Positions 26,432 to 35,276 of a stretch of 62,150 nt of DNA are shown in pieces. A program made the position numbers and the translations under genes. Every line of letters starts with the position of its first letter. Position 1 is the first letter of the stretch. The stretch covers positions 1 through 62,150 of the forward strand of contig JAXHUM010000081.1 of assembly GCA_034189325.1 (NCBI GenBank), given 5' to 3'. The stretch comes from JAXHUM01 sp034189325 (GTDB lineage Bacteria; Desulfobacterota; DSM-4660; Desulfatiglandales; Desulfatiglandaceae). The notes below the pieces were generated by a model that saw only the letters and a program-made list of their open reading frames with translations, ran no database searches and was not told the DNA's origin.

Positions 26432-27886
26432 TTATTTATGCGAATAGCCTTTGAGATCAGCCCCATGCACCGCCTTTGTATAAAGTGCCAGTCTTTCGGG
26501 CACAGGACACTGGGGGTCAGAGGCCATGTAATCACCCGTATAAGCCCTGGCACGGGCGCGACAACCTCCGCAAGATGCTCCATAGGCGCAATCCCGGCAG
26601 ATCCCTTTAATTTTGTCTCGATCTCTGAGGTTGATCAGTATGGGGCTCCTGTTCCACAGATCCGCCAGTTTTTGATCTCGAACGTTCCCTACCTCTTCCG
26701 GCAAAAAGATGCATGGGACCACTCTGCCGTCCGCTTTAATGCCCAAATAGTACCGTCCTGCCATGCATGCCGTGGATGCCTTGAGCATGGTTTGATAGTC
26801 TTCAGTGAAGATTGGCTCGTAATAATGGGTAGGCGATAGAGAGGTTTTCCCACCCAAGATTTTGCCGAATACGGATAATTGCGGGGCGAATGAAAGCCAT
26901 CTGGTCTTACTGCAATGCCGAGCCTCTTCAAATAAATTTGACCAGAGTTCGTCCTTTTGACCGGTGTCCAGATCAAGATCCGCCGTCCCCCGGCCTGATG
27001 GTAGGTAATTGTACGTGACGAACCAGTCCACCTGGAGGTCTTCTGAGAGCCTCAATATTCCCACCATCTCCGAAACGTTTAATCTTGTGGGTGTCGCTGC
27101 CAGGGCAACCTGAATCCCCTCACTATGGCAGCCCTTTATTGCCTTCATCACCTTTTCAAAAGACCCCGGACAGCCCCTAAAATGATCGTGAGACCGAGCA
27201 TTATGACCGTCAAGGCTGATATGGATTAAACAGAGACCGGCATTTTTTAATTCCTTAATAGTCCGTTCGGTAAGTAACAGACCATTAGTGGCCATATAAC
27301 AACAGATCCCACGGTTGGTGGCATGGGTGACCAGATCGAGAAAATCGGGCCAAAGCAGCGATTCTCCTCCAGTGAAGGCGATACCCTCCACCCCCCAATC
27401 GGCCAATTGATTTACCACCTCCTTTGCCTCCAAAAAAGAAAGCTCCGAGTCCAATCCTTCACCCTTCCCAGCCCCGATATGGCAATGCATACAGGTCCCC
27501 ATATTGCAGCGCGTGGTAAGCTCCCAAGTCACGAGGATCGGAGCTGCCGGTATTATATGATGTTTCAGCCCAAAGCGATGGATTCCACCTAATAGATTCG
27601 CCTGAATCCTTCTCTCAATGGGGTCGGGCAAAGGGGGTACCACTTTGCGAAGGGTAACGCAGGCCCTATTGCATTCTTCGCAATCAGATATGCCCATGTC
27701 ACGATACATGGCAAGGATATGATCGAACTGTTCCCTGCCACAGAGGGGACACGTTTTTATCTGCTTCTGATTTACATATCTTATCAACCCCCTGGTGAGT
27801 GCAGACTCCTGAGATAGATTTGATAGGGCCTGATTAATCGGATCCACCATTAAGGGCAAATGTACATTGCATCCGTTTCCAAGCAT
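26432..27886 (-). CDS. radical SAM/SPASM-type protein with CX4CX2C motif
   Basis: 484 residues from ATG 27886, preceded by GGAGGAG six bases away; the open frame begins at a TTG nine codons earlier. An N-terminal part with two CX2C pairs (CPLCG at 46, CEECN at 69) precedes a radical SAM barrel. Its cluster motif reads CNMGTCMHC (C127, C132, C135), CX4CX2C instead of CX3CX2C, followed by normal FTGGESLLWPDF and ISLDG motifs. The C-terminal SPASM-like region has CMAGRYYLGI, VPCIF and CRDCAYGASCGGCRA, ligands for auxiliary clusters. Relatives modify peptides or cofactors. A peptide substrate could be the 55-residue protein encoded just upstream. Confidence 0.75.
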   Translation of the reverse strand: MLGNGCNVHLPLMVDPINQALSNLSQESALTRGLIRYVNQKQIKTCPLCGREQFDHILAMYRDMGISDCEECNRACVTLRKVVPPLPDPIERRIQANLLGGIHRFGLKHHIIPAAPILVTWELTTRCNMGTCMHCHIGAGKGEGLDSELSFLEAKEVVNQLADWGVEGIAFTGGESLLWPDFLDLVTHATNRGICCYMATNGLLLTERTIKELKNAGLCLIHISLDGHNARSHDHFRGCPGSFEKVMKAIKGCHSEGIQVALAATPTRLNVSEMVGILRLSEDLQVDWFVTYNYLPSGRGTADLDLDTGQKDELWSNLFEEARHCSKTRWLSFAPQLSVFGKILGGKTSLSPTHYYEPIFTEDYQTMLKASTACMAGRYYLGIKADGRVVPCIFLPEEVGNVRDQKLADLWNRSPILINLRDRDKIKGICRDCAYGASCGGCRARARAYTGDYMASDPQCPVPERLALYTKAVHGADLKGYSHK

Positions 27887-27906
27887 TGGATTCTCCTCCC
27901 AAACAT

Positions 27907-28074
27907 TTACCAAAGACGGGAACGTCTTTTCTTCTCTTCATTTTCTTGCTTGATCCGTTCGTCTCTTTCTTCCGGGGTAAGCTTCTCCCATTCCTCCTTC
28001 TCTTTTGCCTCACGAATTTTCTTGGCCTTCAAAAACTGTTCAACCCATCGTGCAGTCGGTGTTCCTGAGGTCAT
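27907..28074 (-). CDS. 55-residue highly charged protein
   Basis: ATG at 28074 with GAGGG five bases before it, stop at 27907. The protein starts MTSGTPTARWVEQFLKAKK and is then almost all Lys, Glu and Arg (KEKEEWEKLTPEERDERIKQ), ending KKRRSRLW. It is predicted to be a long charged helix without cysteines. It lies 20 bases upstream of the radical SAM gene and 46 bases downstream of the nitroreductase-like gene, same strand, so it should be co-transcribed. It could be a substrate or partner of the radical SAM protein, or a small subunit; both are guesses. Confidence 0.6.
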   Translation of the reverse strand: MTSGTPTARWVEQFLKAKKIREAKEKEEWEKLTPEERDERIKQENEEKKRRSRLW

Positions 28075-28120
28075 GATCGCCCTCGTGCAAATGAGGCGGA
28101 AATAGGCGCCTCAATACCAC

Positions 28121-29482
28121 TTATTTTTTATGCCACTGATCGAAGTGGTTACGAAACCTGTCATTTATGTACCCATCGGCATAGTATCTGTCGTAGAATT
28201 CCGTATCCACATGGTGAATCTGTATTTGGATATGCATATGATAGGGAGAGAAGTAAACGGGGAAGTGTCCATATTTGTCCATCATATAACGGAGGTAAGA
28301 TTTGGTGGCGTCTTGGACCCATTGGGGGATCTGCATCTTGGGATGGTCAATGATAGTGGGTATGACTTCAGACTTAAACGGGCCGCCGCAGCGTTCCATC
28401 CAGTTGTCTTCCTTGGCGTAAAAAGAGCCCTTTCGGTACTTTCTGGCAACAACTTCATCTACCACATCGTCAGGATTTTTCCACCAGGGGGCAGGGAGAC
28501 CAAAACCTTCCAATATCCCAGGGATTCCCATATAGAAGTTCCCTCCGGAGAAAGATTCATAAGAAAACCCTAAGCCCTTGGACTCATTTGGGAAACCTCC
28601 TAAGACCAAGTCTTCGCTGGTGCCGCCGAATATCCAGCACCCCAGGCCCATCGCTTCAGATGCCAGACGCATATTCTGCATTGCCGCGCCCGCCTGGAAA
28701 TCATCGGCATGCAAAAGGAGTTCTTCCAAGAGCTTTTGGGTCATAGGGATCTCTAATTTGTCCGGTACCGCCCATTCCTCCATCCCCGCAGGCATTCCCG
28801 TATCATCATCCACCACCATAAAGCCTGAAAATTCCATGTAGCACATAAGGGCATTGAGGCACTCCTTGGCCACGTCATATACAGGAATGAAGAGAGTGGT
28901 CCCCGGTCGATTCCAGTTGTATTGCCAGGGGGAGGCGATGGTCCCAGGGGCCATGATGGCCCAATCGAAGTCCGGCCGTTTGTCGCTGATCTTGATCAGG
29001 CCGTTGCGATACCAATCAAGTATCTTGTGATAATCCTCCTCTCCTTGAATCTCAACGACATCTGAACGCTCCTCTCCCGGACGGTACAGGTAGGTCCCCG
29101 AATCGTTGATAACAAAGAGCTCCACCGCCAGATCATTGCAGGGTGAAGGAATTGTCCTTCCCGCATATGAGACAAAGGTGTTTTGCCCAAAATTGGGTGT
29201 AAGGTCTGCGGTGATAATACCGGTTGGTCCACAGGCAGCCCAGCACAGCAATGCCTCTTCCAACTCGGTCAAAGGCACTGGATCTTGTTTGGACTCGAAT
29301 TTGAGAGGACCTTCCGGGGCATGTAGGGTCCGCCCGGTAACAGGATGTTCCTCCGGCTGACCTGTATCATATCTGTAACCATAACCTATCCTTCTAGAAC
29401 GAACCGTACTCAGTGCGGAAAAAACACTCTCCCCCTTTTCAAAGGCATACTTCAACAACGATTGCTCTTTCTTATCCAACAT
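28121..29482 (-). CDS. nitroreductase-like flavoprotein, paralog 1
   Basis: 453 residues. Nitroreductase-fold hints are the N-terminal STVRSRRIGYGY (compare RRSxRxY), ALLCWAACGPTGIIT and MRLASEAMGLGCWIFGG. It is more than twice the usual nitroreductase length, with an insert region rich in Trp and Pro (WQYNWNRPGTT) and a C-terminal HMHIQIQIHHVD. The family would use FMN; substrate unknown. GGAGG precedes ATG 29482. It is the first gene of the left arm, about 60 bases after the predicted sigma-54 start. A paralog with the same motifs ends the right arm (39234-40550). The assignment rests on motif memory only. Confidence 0.55.
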   Translation of the reverse strand: MLDKKEQSLLKYAFEKGESVFSALSTVRSRRIGYGYRYDTGQPEEHPVTGRTLHAPEGPLKFESKQDPVPLTELEEALLCWAACGPTGIITADLTPNFGQNTFVSYAGRTIPSPCNDLAVELFVINDSGTYLYRPGEERSDVVEIQGEEDYHKILDWYRNGLIKISDKRPDFDWAIMAPGTIASPWQYNWNRPGTTLFIPVYDVAKECLNALMCYMEFSGFMVVDDDTGMPAGMEEWAVPDKLEIPMTQKLLEELLLHADDFQAGAAMQNMRLASEAMGLGCWIFGGTSEDLVLGGFPNESKGLGFSYESFSGGNFYMGIPGILEGFGLPAPWWKNPDDVVDEVVARKYRKGSFYAKEDNWMERCGGPFKSEVIPTIIDHPKMQIPQWVQDATKSYLRYMMDKYGHFPVYFSPYHMHIQIQIHHVDTEFYDRYYADGYINDRFRNHFDQWHKK

Positions 29483-29552
29483 GCTCCAACCTCCTTTTTT
29501 TATACTGTACTGTTAGAAAAGCTGCTTAAGGCCGAGACGGATTTAAGAATGA

Positions 29553-29567
29553 GCAAGATCCATGCCC
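29553..29567 (-). promoter_or_regulatory. sigma-54 promoter of the left arm
   Basis: On the minus strand GGGCATGGATCTTGC, with GG and GC ten bases apart, matches the -24/-12 consensus except for G in place of the first T. Predicted start near 29541, about 60 bases before the ATG at 29482. The right-arm promoter has the same G (GGGCACAACTCTTGC). Confidence 0.75.
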
Positions 29568-29628
29568 GAAGTGAGATGCATGAAATAGCTTGATATCATT
29601 GAATAATAATAGAGATGGTTTGCGAAAT

Positions 29629-29666
29629 TGCCCTTATAGGGCCATCCTTATGTCGGTATAAGGACA
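29629..29666 (-). promoter_or_regulatory. tandem activator-binding sites, left
   Basis: Minus strand: TGTCCTTATACCGACAT (29666-29650), five bases, then TGGCCCTATAAGGGCA (29644-29629). Both are imperfect palindromes of one type and start 22 bp apart, two helical turns. The first site ends 82 bp before the -24 element. The same layout, orientation and spacing occur at 33109-33146 before the right promoter, so these are probably enhancer sites for the activator encoded between them. Confidence 0.75.
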
Positions 29667-30126
29667 TTTGTGCTTGAAACAGAATACAGCCTAGGCTATG
29701 ATCACGATTCCAATCCAGCTAGAGCAACAAACAGAAACAGGATGTATCAGAAAACCTGTTCTCTCATGCTACGGTAGTTTATCAGCGTTGTTCTCTATAC
29801 AGCTTTTCTTGTGTTACGATATGGACCTCAAATTCATAAACAAGAAGTCATTCCATTACTGTTCAATAGTGCTGCGTACTGTTGACCATTCTTATCATTC
29901 TCCAGGCTGGATTCCTTGTCGAGAGAGTATTGTTTTGCCCGGTGGTGCCGGCACGATAAAGACGCCTTAACCCTTTGTCCAAAAGAGGAAAGGGCTCAGT
30001 TTCTTCGTAAACGATCTCTGGAAGACAGTCCTTTTCAAGGTGGCTATCTTCAGGGGTACGCCCTTCAGTAAAGTCATAGCTTCAGAAGAGGCTATTGTTT
30101 TCCTTTAATGCGGCTGGAGGTAGTTT

Positions 30127-32910
30127 ATGGATACCCGTCTTTATATTCAATCCCCTCCCAAGGCAGAGGCGGCACGTTTGGAGTGGGGTTTGGCTTGTGC
30201 CGCCCTCAAGGCAAATGATCAAATAACCGCAAGAACACATCTGTACAACATTTTGGACCGACTTGTTCCTCATGTGAATGAACCCGAATGTGCCTCATTG
30301 TTTATTTCCACAACCCTTGAATTGTCTAACACCTGTTTTGTCCTGGGACAGGGATTTGGCAACTTGCTCATTGCCCTCCAAACAGCATTACGTGGGGCAG
30401 AGATCCTGGGTGATCGACGTTCTTGTGCCCTTATAGAGTTGCATCTGGGCCGTTTGTATTATTTTTCCGAGCGCCGCCCTGAGGCCCTAAGAGCGTTTGC
30501 TGAAGGGAAGAGGGAAATAGAAGAGCTGAACGACGATGATATCTTGACCCAGTCGGGTGAGTTTTTGGGGCTTTATTTCCATATGCAGGGTCTATTCCGG
30601 GAAGCTCAGAAGTATTTTGAACTGGGGGTAAAAAGCTTTGAGTCCGACAAAGAGGGAAGTCCGATTAATCCCTCCGCAACTATGTGGCTGAGCTACTGTG
30701 CAGCCTATCTGGGGCAATTTCACCAGGCCATTGGGAGCCTTGACTATTACCGCCGATTGGCTCTCGAGAAGTCAGACCATACCTTGGCGACAACCCTTCG
30801 ATCGGTCCTGGGCCTTGTGCTCTTAATGATACACAAAAAGAAGGAAGCCGCTTTTGAACTCTCCTGCGCCCTTAAGATGGCAACAAAGAATAAAAATGAT
30901 CTGGCCCTCTATTTTGCCAGGGGCGGTATAGCCTATTATCACTTGTTGGAGGGTCGACCCAGAGAAGCGAGAAAATGGCTGGCACTGACCATGACAGAGG
31001 GCGCCTCGTCCGGTTTGATACGGCAATATGCGTCTCCCTTTGTCCTGGAAATGCTTTACGAATTCGATCGTATCCGTCTGGAACCGATTCCCGACTTCAG
31101 TTTTCAACGGGAAGTGCACCGGGTTATGAATGAGCCCAATATCCATCTGCACGGGGTGGCATTACGCCTCAGAGCCATGTCAGAAGCCGCCAGAGGAGCT
31201 TCCAGTAACACAGTCCAGTCCGACCTCGAAGCGAGTGAGCACTATCTTAAGCGGTCCGGAGACCCCGTCCAATTGGCCAAGACCAGAATAGAGATGGCCC
31301 GGTTGAATTTGGAGAAAGGAGAAGATGAAAAGGCACGGAGGTTGGCCCAAAAATCCTGGAGAGGTTTTTCAGGCTACGAGAATGTATTCTATCCGGATGA
31401 TCTCAGGCATCTGCTGGCAATCAAGAACGACGTTGATTCGGATCGCGAATCGCAGGAAGCCTATGTTCAGCTCTTTATGGACATCTTTCAGGAACTGGTC
31501 CCAAGCACAGACCTCGACAAGCTTCTGAGCCGGACCGTAATGGCGACGAATCGTCTTTTTGGGGCGGAGCGGGGCGGTGTGTTCTGGTTTAGTCGACGCA
31601 ACACCAAGAAGGGACCCGTCCTCCGGTCCTCCTGTAATCTGTCTCAAGCCGATGTGGACAGTAAAGCATTTCGATCCAATTTGGCGATGGTCTTTAAAGC
31701 ATACCGTGACAACAGGCCCCAGGTGGCTCGCCATGAAGACAACAGCCACCGCCCCAACCAGGCAAAGGCTGTTCTCTGCTTGCCCTTTCAAGTCCGAGGT
31801 CATGTGCAAGGGGTCCTTTACCATGATAACTCTTTTGTCAAAGACTGTTTCGACTATTTTGATGGGTGGCAGTTGGTTCGGATTGCTCAGTCAATAACCA
31901 GCTATGTTGAGAATATTTCAGGGATGACCCAACGTATGGAGCGGAAGGTTTCGATAAACTTGAGACAATTAGGACAGGCAAATGCCCCTGAGATCCTCAC
32001 TGAGAGTCCGATGATGCTCAAGACTCTGGACGAGTCGGATCGGATAGCCGCTTCAGATAGCACGGTCCTTATTCTTGGGGAGACAGGTGTTGGAAAAGAA
32101 CTGTTGACACAACGCATCCACAGGATGAGCCTCCGAAAAGGGAACCCCTTTGTTGTTGTGGATCCAACGACAATGCCCGAAAGTCTCATAGAAAGCGAAC
32201 TTTTTGGCCACGAAAAGGGGGCCTTTACAGGCGCTGATCGACAAAAACCAGGGCGCCTGGAATTGGCTAACCATGGTACACTGTTTATTGATGAGGTTGG
32301 TGAAATTCCCAAAGCAGTCCAGTCTAAACTCCTCCGGGCACTTCAAGAAAAGACCTTTGTTCGTGTTGGGGGGACGAAGACTATTTTTGCAGATTTTAGG
32401 CTTGTAGCTGCAACCAATCGTGATCTGGCGGAAGAGGTAGCAGCCGGCCGCTTTCGTGAAGATCTCTATTACCGTATCAACGTGGTTCAGATAACGATTC
32501 CACCTTTGCGGGAACGCATAGAGGATGTCCCTCTGCTTGCCCGACTTTTTTTGGAAAGATATGCAGCAAAACACAGTCGTCCTCGGCTTCAGCTTTCACT
32601 CCATGATGAAGAGCTTCTGATGAACTATCATTGGCCCGGCAACGTGCGGGAATTACAGAACGTTATTGAGCGAGCCGTCATTCTGTGTGACGGCGATCGA
32701 ATAAAACTCCATCTCCCTACGGGCAATGATGCAATGATAAACCATTCCTTCAAAGACATGCCCACACTCGATGAGCTGCAACGCCGCTACATCAGCTACA
32801 CCCTCGAGAAGACCAAAGGTAAGATCAGCGGGGCTAATGGGGCAGCCGAGGTCTTGGGCATGAAGAGGTCCAGTTTATACAATCGCATGAGGAAGTTGGG
32901 TTTGCGCTAG
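30127..32910 (+). CDS. TPR-GAF sigma-54-dependent activator of the two-armed regulon
   Basis: 927 residues. About 1-430 is a helical TPR-type region, about 455-600 a GAF-like sensor, about 620-860 the AAA+ domain, and 890-927 a Fis-type helix-turn-helix (GAAEVLGMKRSSLYNRMRKL). Walker A is GETGVGKE (651-658), the sigma-54 loop is GAFTGA (698-703), Walker B is LFIDE (719-723). There is no phosphoacceptor receiver domain, so the signal is likely a small molecule or protein bound by the TPR or GAF part. GGAGG precedes ATG 30127. It lies between two divergently oriented copies of the same enhancer-promoter module, which makes it the likely regulator of both arms. Confidence 0.88.
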   Translation: MDTRLYIQSPPKAEAARLEWGLACAALKANDQITARTHLYNILDRLVPHVNEPECASLFISTTLELSNTCFVLGQGFGNLLIALQTALRGAEILGDRRSCALIELHLGRLYYFSERRPEALRAFAEGKREIEELNDDDILTQSGEFLGLYFHMQGLFREAQKYFELGVKSFESDKEGSPINPSATMWLSYCAAYLGQFHQAIGSLDYYRRLALEKSDHTLATTLRSVLGLVLLMIHKKKEAAFELSCALKMATKNKNDLALYFARGGIAYYHLLEGRPREARKWLALTMTEGASSGLIRQYASPFVLEMLYEFDRIRLEPIPDFSFQREVHRVMNEPNIHLHGVALRLRAMSEAARGASSNTVQSDLEASEHYLKRSGDPVQLAKTRIEMARLNLEKGEDEKARRLAQKSWRGFSGYENVFYPDDLRHLLAIKNDVDSDRESQEAYVQLFMDIFQELVPSTDLDKLLSRTVMATNRLFGAERGGVFWFSRRNTKKGPVLRSSCNLSQADVDSKAFRSNLAMVFKAYRDNRPQVARHEDNSHRPNQAKAVLCLPFQVRGHVQGVLYHDNSFVKDCFDYFDGWQLVRIAQSITSYVENISGMTQRMERKVSINLRQLGQANAPEILTESPMMLKTLDESDRIAASDSTVLILGETGVGKELLTQRIHRMSLRKGNPFVVVDPTTMPESLIESELFGHEKGAFTGADRQKPGRLELANHGTLFIDEVGEIPKAVQSKLLRALQEKTFVRVGGTKTIFADFRLVAATNRDLAEEVAAGRFREDLYYRINVVQITIPPLRERIEDVPLLARLFLERYAAKHSRPRLQLSLHDEELLMNYHWPGNVRELQNVIERAVILCDGDRIKLHLPTGNDAMINHSFKDMPTLDELQRRYISYTLEKTKGKISGANGAAEVLGMKRSSLYNRMRKLGLR

Positions 32911-33108
32911 ACTGCACCAGGGGAGGGACCTTTTTCCTTGTTGGATTGTGTTTATGCTTCATCAGATTTCCCCGGAATTCCCACCTCATTTCCAGATTCG
33001 GCACTGGCCAAGGGATTGACCGCCTCAATTAGCAAGTAGACGAATATGTGAAGAAGAAATGAATGTGTCATAGGGCTCCTGGCGTGCGGTCTTGACTATG
33101 GAAGGGAG

Positions 33109-33146
33109 TGTCCATATTCGGACATCTTATCGGCCTTATAAGGGCA
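33109..33146 (+). promoter_or_regulatory. tandem activator-binding sites, right
   Basis: TGTCCATATTCGGACAT (33109-33125), five bases, then CGGCCTTATAAGGGCA (33131-33146), again starting 22 bp apart. The first site ends 82 bp before the -24 element at 33208. Outside these sites and the promoter the left and right flanks show no obvious similarity, so the sites appear kept by selection rather than by recent duplication. Confidence 0.75.
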
Positions 33147-33207
33147 GAACAATATGCCTATAACTGGATTAATAAATTAATTTAGCAAGTTATAATGCGA
33201 GGTTTAC

Positions 33208-33223
33208 GGGCACAACTCTTGCT
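33208..33223 (+). promoter_or_regulatory. sigma-54 promoter of the right arm
   Basis: GGGCACAACTCTTGCT has GG and GC ten bases apart and a perfect -12 TTGCT. Predicted start near 33234, about 115 bases before etfB. It stands 82 bp after the first activator site at 33109-33125. The remaining parts of 32911-33347 show no gene. Confidence 0.78.
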
Positions 33224-33347
33224 GTAACAATGGTCGTCAAGATTTTTCCGTTTCGATAGGGGGATAGAATCGAGTTCACTCGTAGGTGAGAAATCTAGAG
33301 TCGATCAAAAGAGCGTTGAATTCTTTGAAATGATGAGGAGGTCTTCT

Positions 33348-34091
33348 GTGAAGATCCTAGTCACGGCAAAGCGTGTAATTGATCCTGATATGAAGATCCA
33401 GGTAAAGCCGGATGGGTCAGGTATCGAGCTGTCCAGCATGAGCTTCAAAATAAACCCTTTCGATGAGATCGCCATTGAGGAAGCCCTGCGAATACGGGAG
33501 GAAAAAGGGGGGGAAGTGATTGTTGTTGGGATCGGTGGTGAAAAGACAATAACGGAGATTAGAGCGGGCCTGGCCATGGGCGCTGACCGAGGTATTCTCG
33601 TAAATGCCGACAATGATGCCGATTCCGATGCCGTTGCTCGTATCTTGGCGAGGATCATTGAACATGAGAAGCCCGATCTGGTGCTTTTGGGAAAACAGGC
33701 CGTTGATGTTGATGATAACCAGGTGGCTCAACTGCTGGCCGAGCATCTGGACTGGGGGCAGGCCTGCTTCGCTTCAAAGGTAGAATGTGGGGACGGCAGG
33801 GCCAGAGTTCACAGGGAAGTGGACGGCGGCATTGAAGTGGTTGAAATCGATCTTCCAGGAATAATAAGTGCGGATCTCCGTTTGAATGAGCCCCGTTATC
33901 CAAAGGTATCGGATGTGTTGAAGGCGGATAGAAAAGAGGTCAGAGAGATAACACCGGAAGATTTGGGAGTGGATGTGTCACCCAAGGTAGTCATCAAGAA
34001 ATTTGTTGAACCGCCGCAGCGCCAAGGCGGGCGACTTGTAGCAGATGTTGACGAATTGGTCCGGGCGCTAAAAGAGGCAAAGGCTATATAA
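33348..34091 (+). CDS. etfB: EtfB, electron transfer flavoprotein beta subunit
   Basis: 247 residues from GTG 33348, preceded by GAGGAGG; the frame is open from 33330 but those codons are the ribosome site. It begins MKILVTAKRVIDPDMKI and has GADRGILVN and LGKQAVDVDDNQVAQLLAEHL, the EtfB core that binds AMP. With EtfA it takes electrons from acyl-CoA dehydrogenase. The next genes encode EtfA, a membrane quinone oxidoreductase and an acyl-CoA dehydrogenase, so it belongs to a simple acyl-CoA to quinone chain rather than a bifurcating complex. Confidence 0.92.
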   Translation: MKILVTAKRVIDPDMKIQVKPDGSGIELSSMSFKINPFDEIAIEEALRIREEKGGEVIVVGIGGEKTITEIRAGLAMGADRGILVNADNDADSDAVARILARIIEHEKPDLVLLGKQAVDVDDNQVAQLLAEHLDWGQACFASKVECGDGRARVHREVDGGIEVVEIDLPGIISADLRLNEPRYPKVSDVLKADRKEVREITPEDLGVDVSPKVVIKKFVEPPQRQGGRLVADVDELVRALKEAKAI

Positions 34092-34145
34092 GAAAGGACG
34101 CTCTTGCCAACGGCTCATGGGAGATTTGAATAGGGAGAAGATACC

Positions 34146-35105
34146 ATGTCGGGCATTTGTATCGTGGCAGAACACTGGAAGGGAGAGTTGAAACGGTCTA
34201 CGCTTAATGCCCTTACTTTCGGAAGGGAAGCTGCGGAGAAACTGGGAGTAGATCTTTCCCTCATTGTTGTTGGAAGCAATGTTTCCCATGTTGCGGACCA
34301 ACTCAAGTTTTACGGAGCCGCAAAGATCTACGTCATTGATGACCCACAGCTTGAACACTATACAGCAGAGACCTGGGGACATGCTGTGGCCGAGACTTCC
34401 AAAGCTTGTCATGCCAAGATCGTCGCCATGAGTTTCGGTACTACCGGAAAGGATCTTATGCCGCGCGTTGCGGCTAAATTAAAAGCTGGGATGGCCTCAG
34501 GCATCCTGAGTTTTGACGGCCATAGCTTTACCCGTGAAATGTGGGCCGGCAGTGTCATAGCCGAGGTGGAGATCAAAACAGAGGTCCAGGTCGTCACTGT
34601 CCAAGGGACCCATTTTGTCCCTGCCAATCCTGTTGGAAGTGAAACGCCCATAGAGCATTTGTCTATTTCAATTCCAAGGGGCAGAACGCATTTCATTGAG
34701 ACACGGGAAGCTCGGAGTGACCGGCCCGACCCGACCGAGGCCAGGTTCGTCATATCCGGAGGCCGTGGAATGGGAGAGGCGGGGAACTTCACACTGCTTG
34801 AAGAAATAGCAGACATATTTGAGGGGGCTGTGGGCGCGACAAGGGCCGCTGTGGACTCAGGCTGGGTGTCCAATGACCTGCAAGTCGGTCAAACCGGGAA
34901 AAAAGTAGCCCCTGATCTCTACATAGCGGTTGGTCTTTCCGGGTCTATTCAACATATGGCCGGTATGAAGAACAGCAAAGTCATTGTTTCCATAAACAAG
35001 GATGAAGAGGCTCCCATTCATGGTATCGCAGACTTCGGCCTTGTTGCCGACCTATTCAAGGCAGTCCCCGAGTTAAGCCAGGCTTTGAAAAAGGAGCTAA
35101 ACTGA
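34146..35105 (+). CDS. etfA: EtfA, electron transfer flavoprotein alpha subunit
   Basis: 319 residues. The C-terminal FAD domain has ARFVISGGRGMG, GATRAAVDSGWV, QVGQTGKKVAPDLYIAVGLS and GSIQHMAGM, all standard. No ferredoxin domain is fused at the N-terminus, unlike some clostridial EtfA proteins. It lies 54 bases after etfB. The 171-base gap after it could encode a 38-residue secreted peptide (ATG 35144 to 35260, two cysteines after a hydrophobic stretch), but no ribosome site supports this. Confidence 0.93.
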   Translation: MSGICIVAEHWKGELKRSTLNALTFGREAAEKLGVDLSLIVVGSNVSHVADQLKFYGAAKIYVIDDPQLEHYTAETWGHAVAETSKACHAKIVAMSFGTTGKDLMPRVAAKLKAGMASGILSFDGHSFTREMWAGSVIAEVEIKTEVQVVTVQGTHFVPANPVGSETPIEHLSISIPRGRTHFIETREARSDRPDPTEARFVISGGRGMGEAGNFTLLEEIADIFEGAVGATRAAVDSGWVSNDLQVGQTGKKVAPDLYIAVGLSGSIQHMAGMKNSKVIVSINKDEEAPIHGIADFGLVADLFKAVPELSQALKKELN

Positions 35106-35276
35106 ACTTCCGGGCGAAAGCCTTCAAAGCATTGCCTTTACTCATGATCCTTTTGTGTCCGGCAACCTTCATACCTATTCGAGCTTCAGGTGATACGACA
35201 TGCCACACACCCTGTTCGCCTGCTCAATATCATCCGACAGATGCAGGTCTTCCGGTTTGACTGAGAGATGTGAGAG

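Noticed and set aside
29698..29970. 90-residue plus-strand frame upstream of the TPR activator
   Set aside because: No ribosome site or family features; it lies in the regulatory gap.
35144..35260. 38-residue secreted peptide between etfA and the quinone oxidoreductase gene
   Set aside because: A hydrophobic start and two cysteines are visible, but there is no ribosome site and the frame is short enough to be chance.
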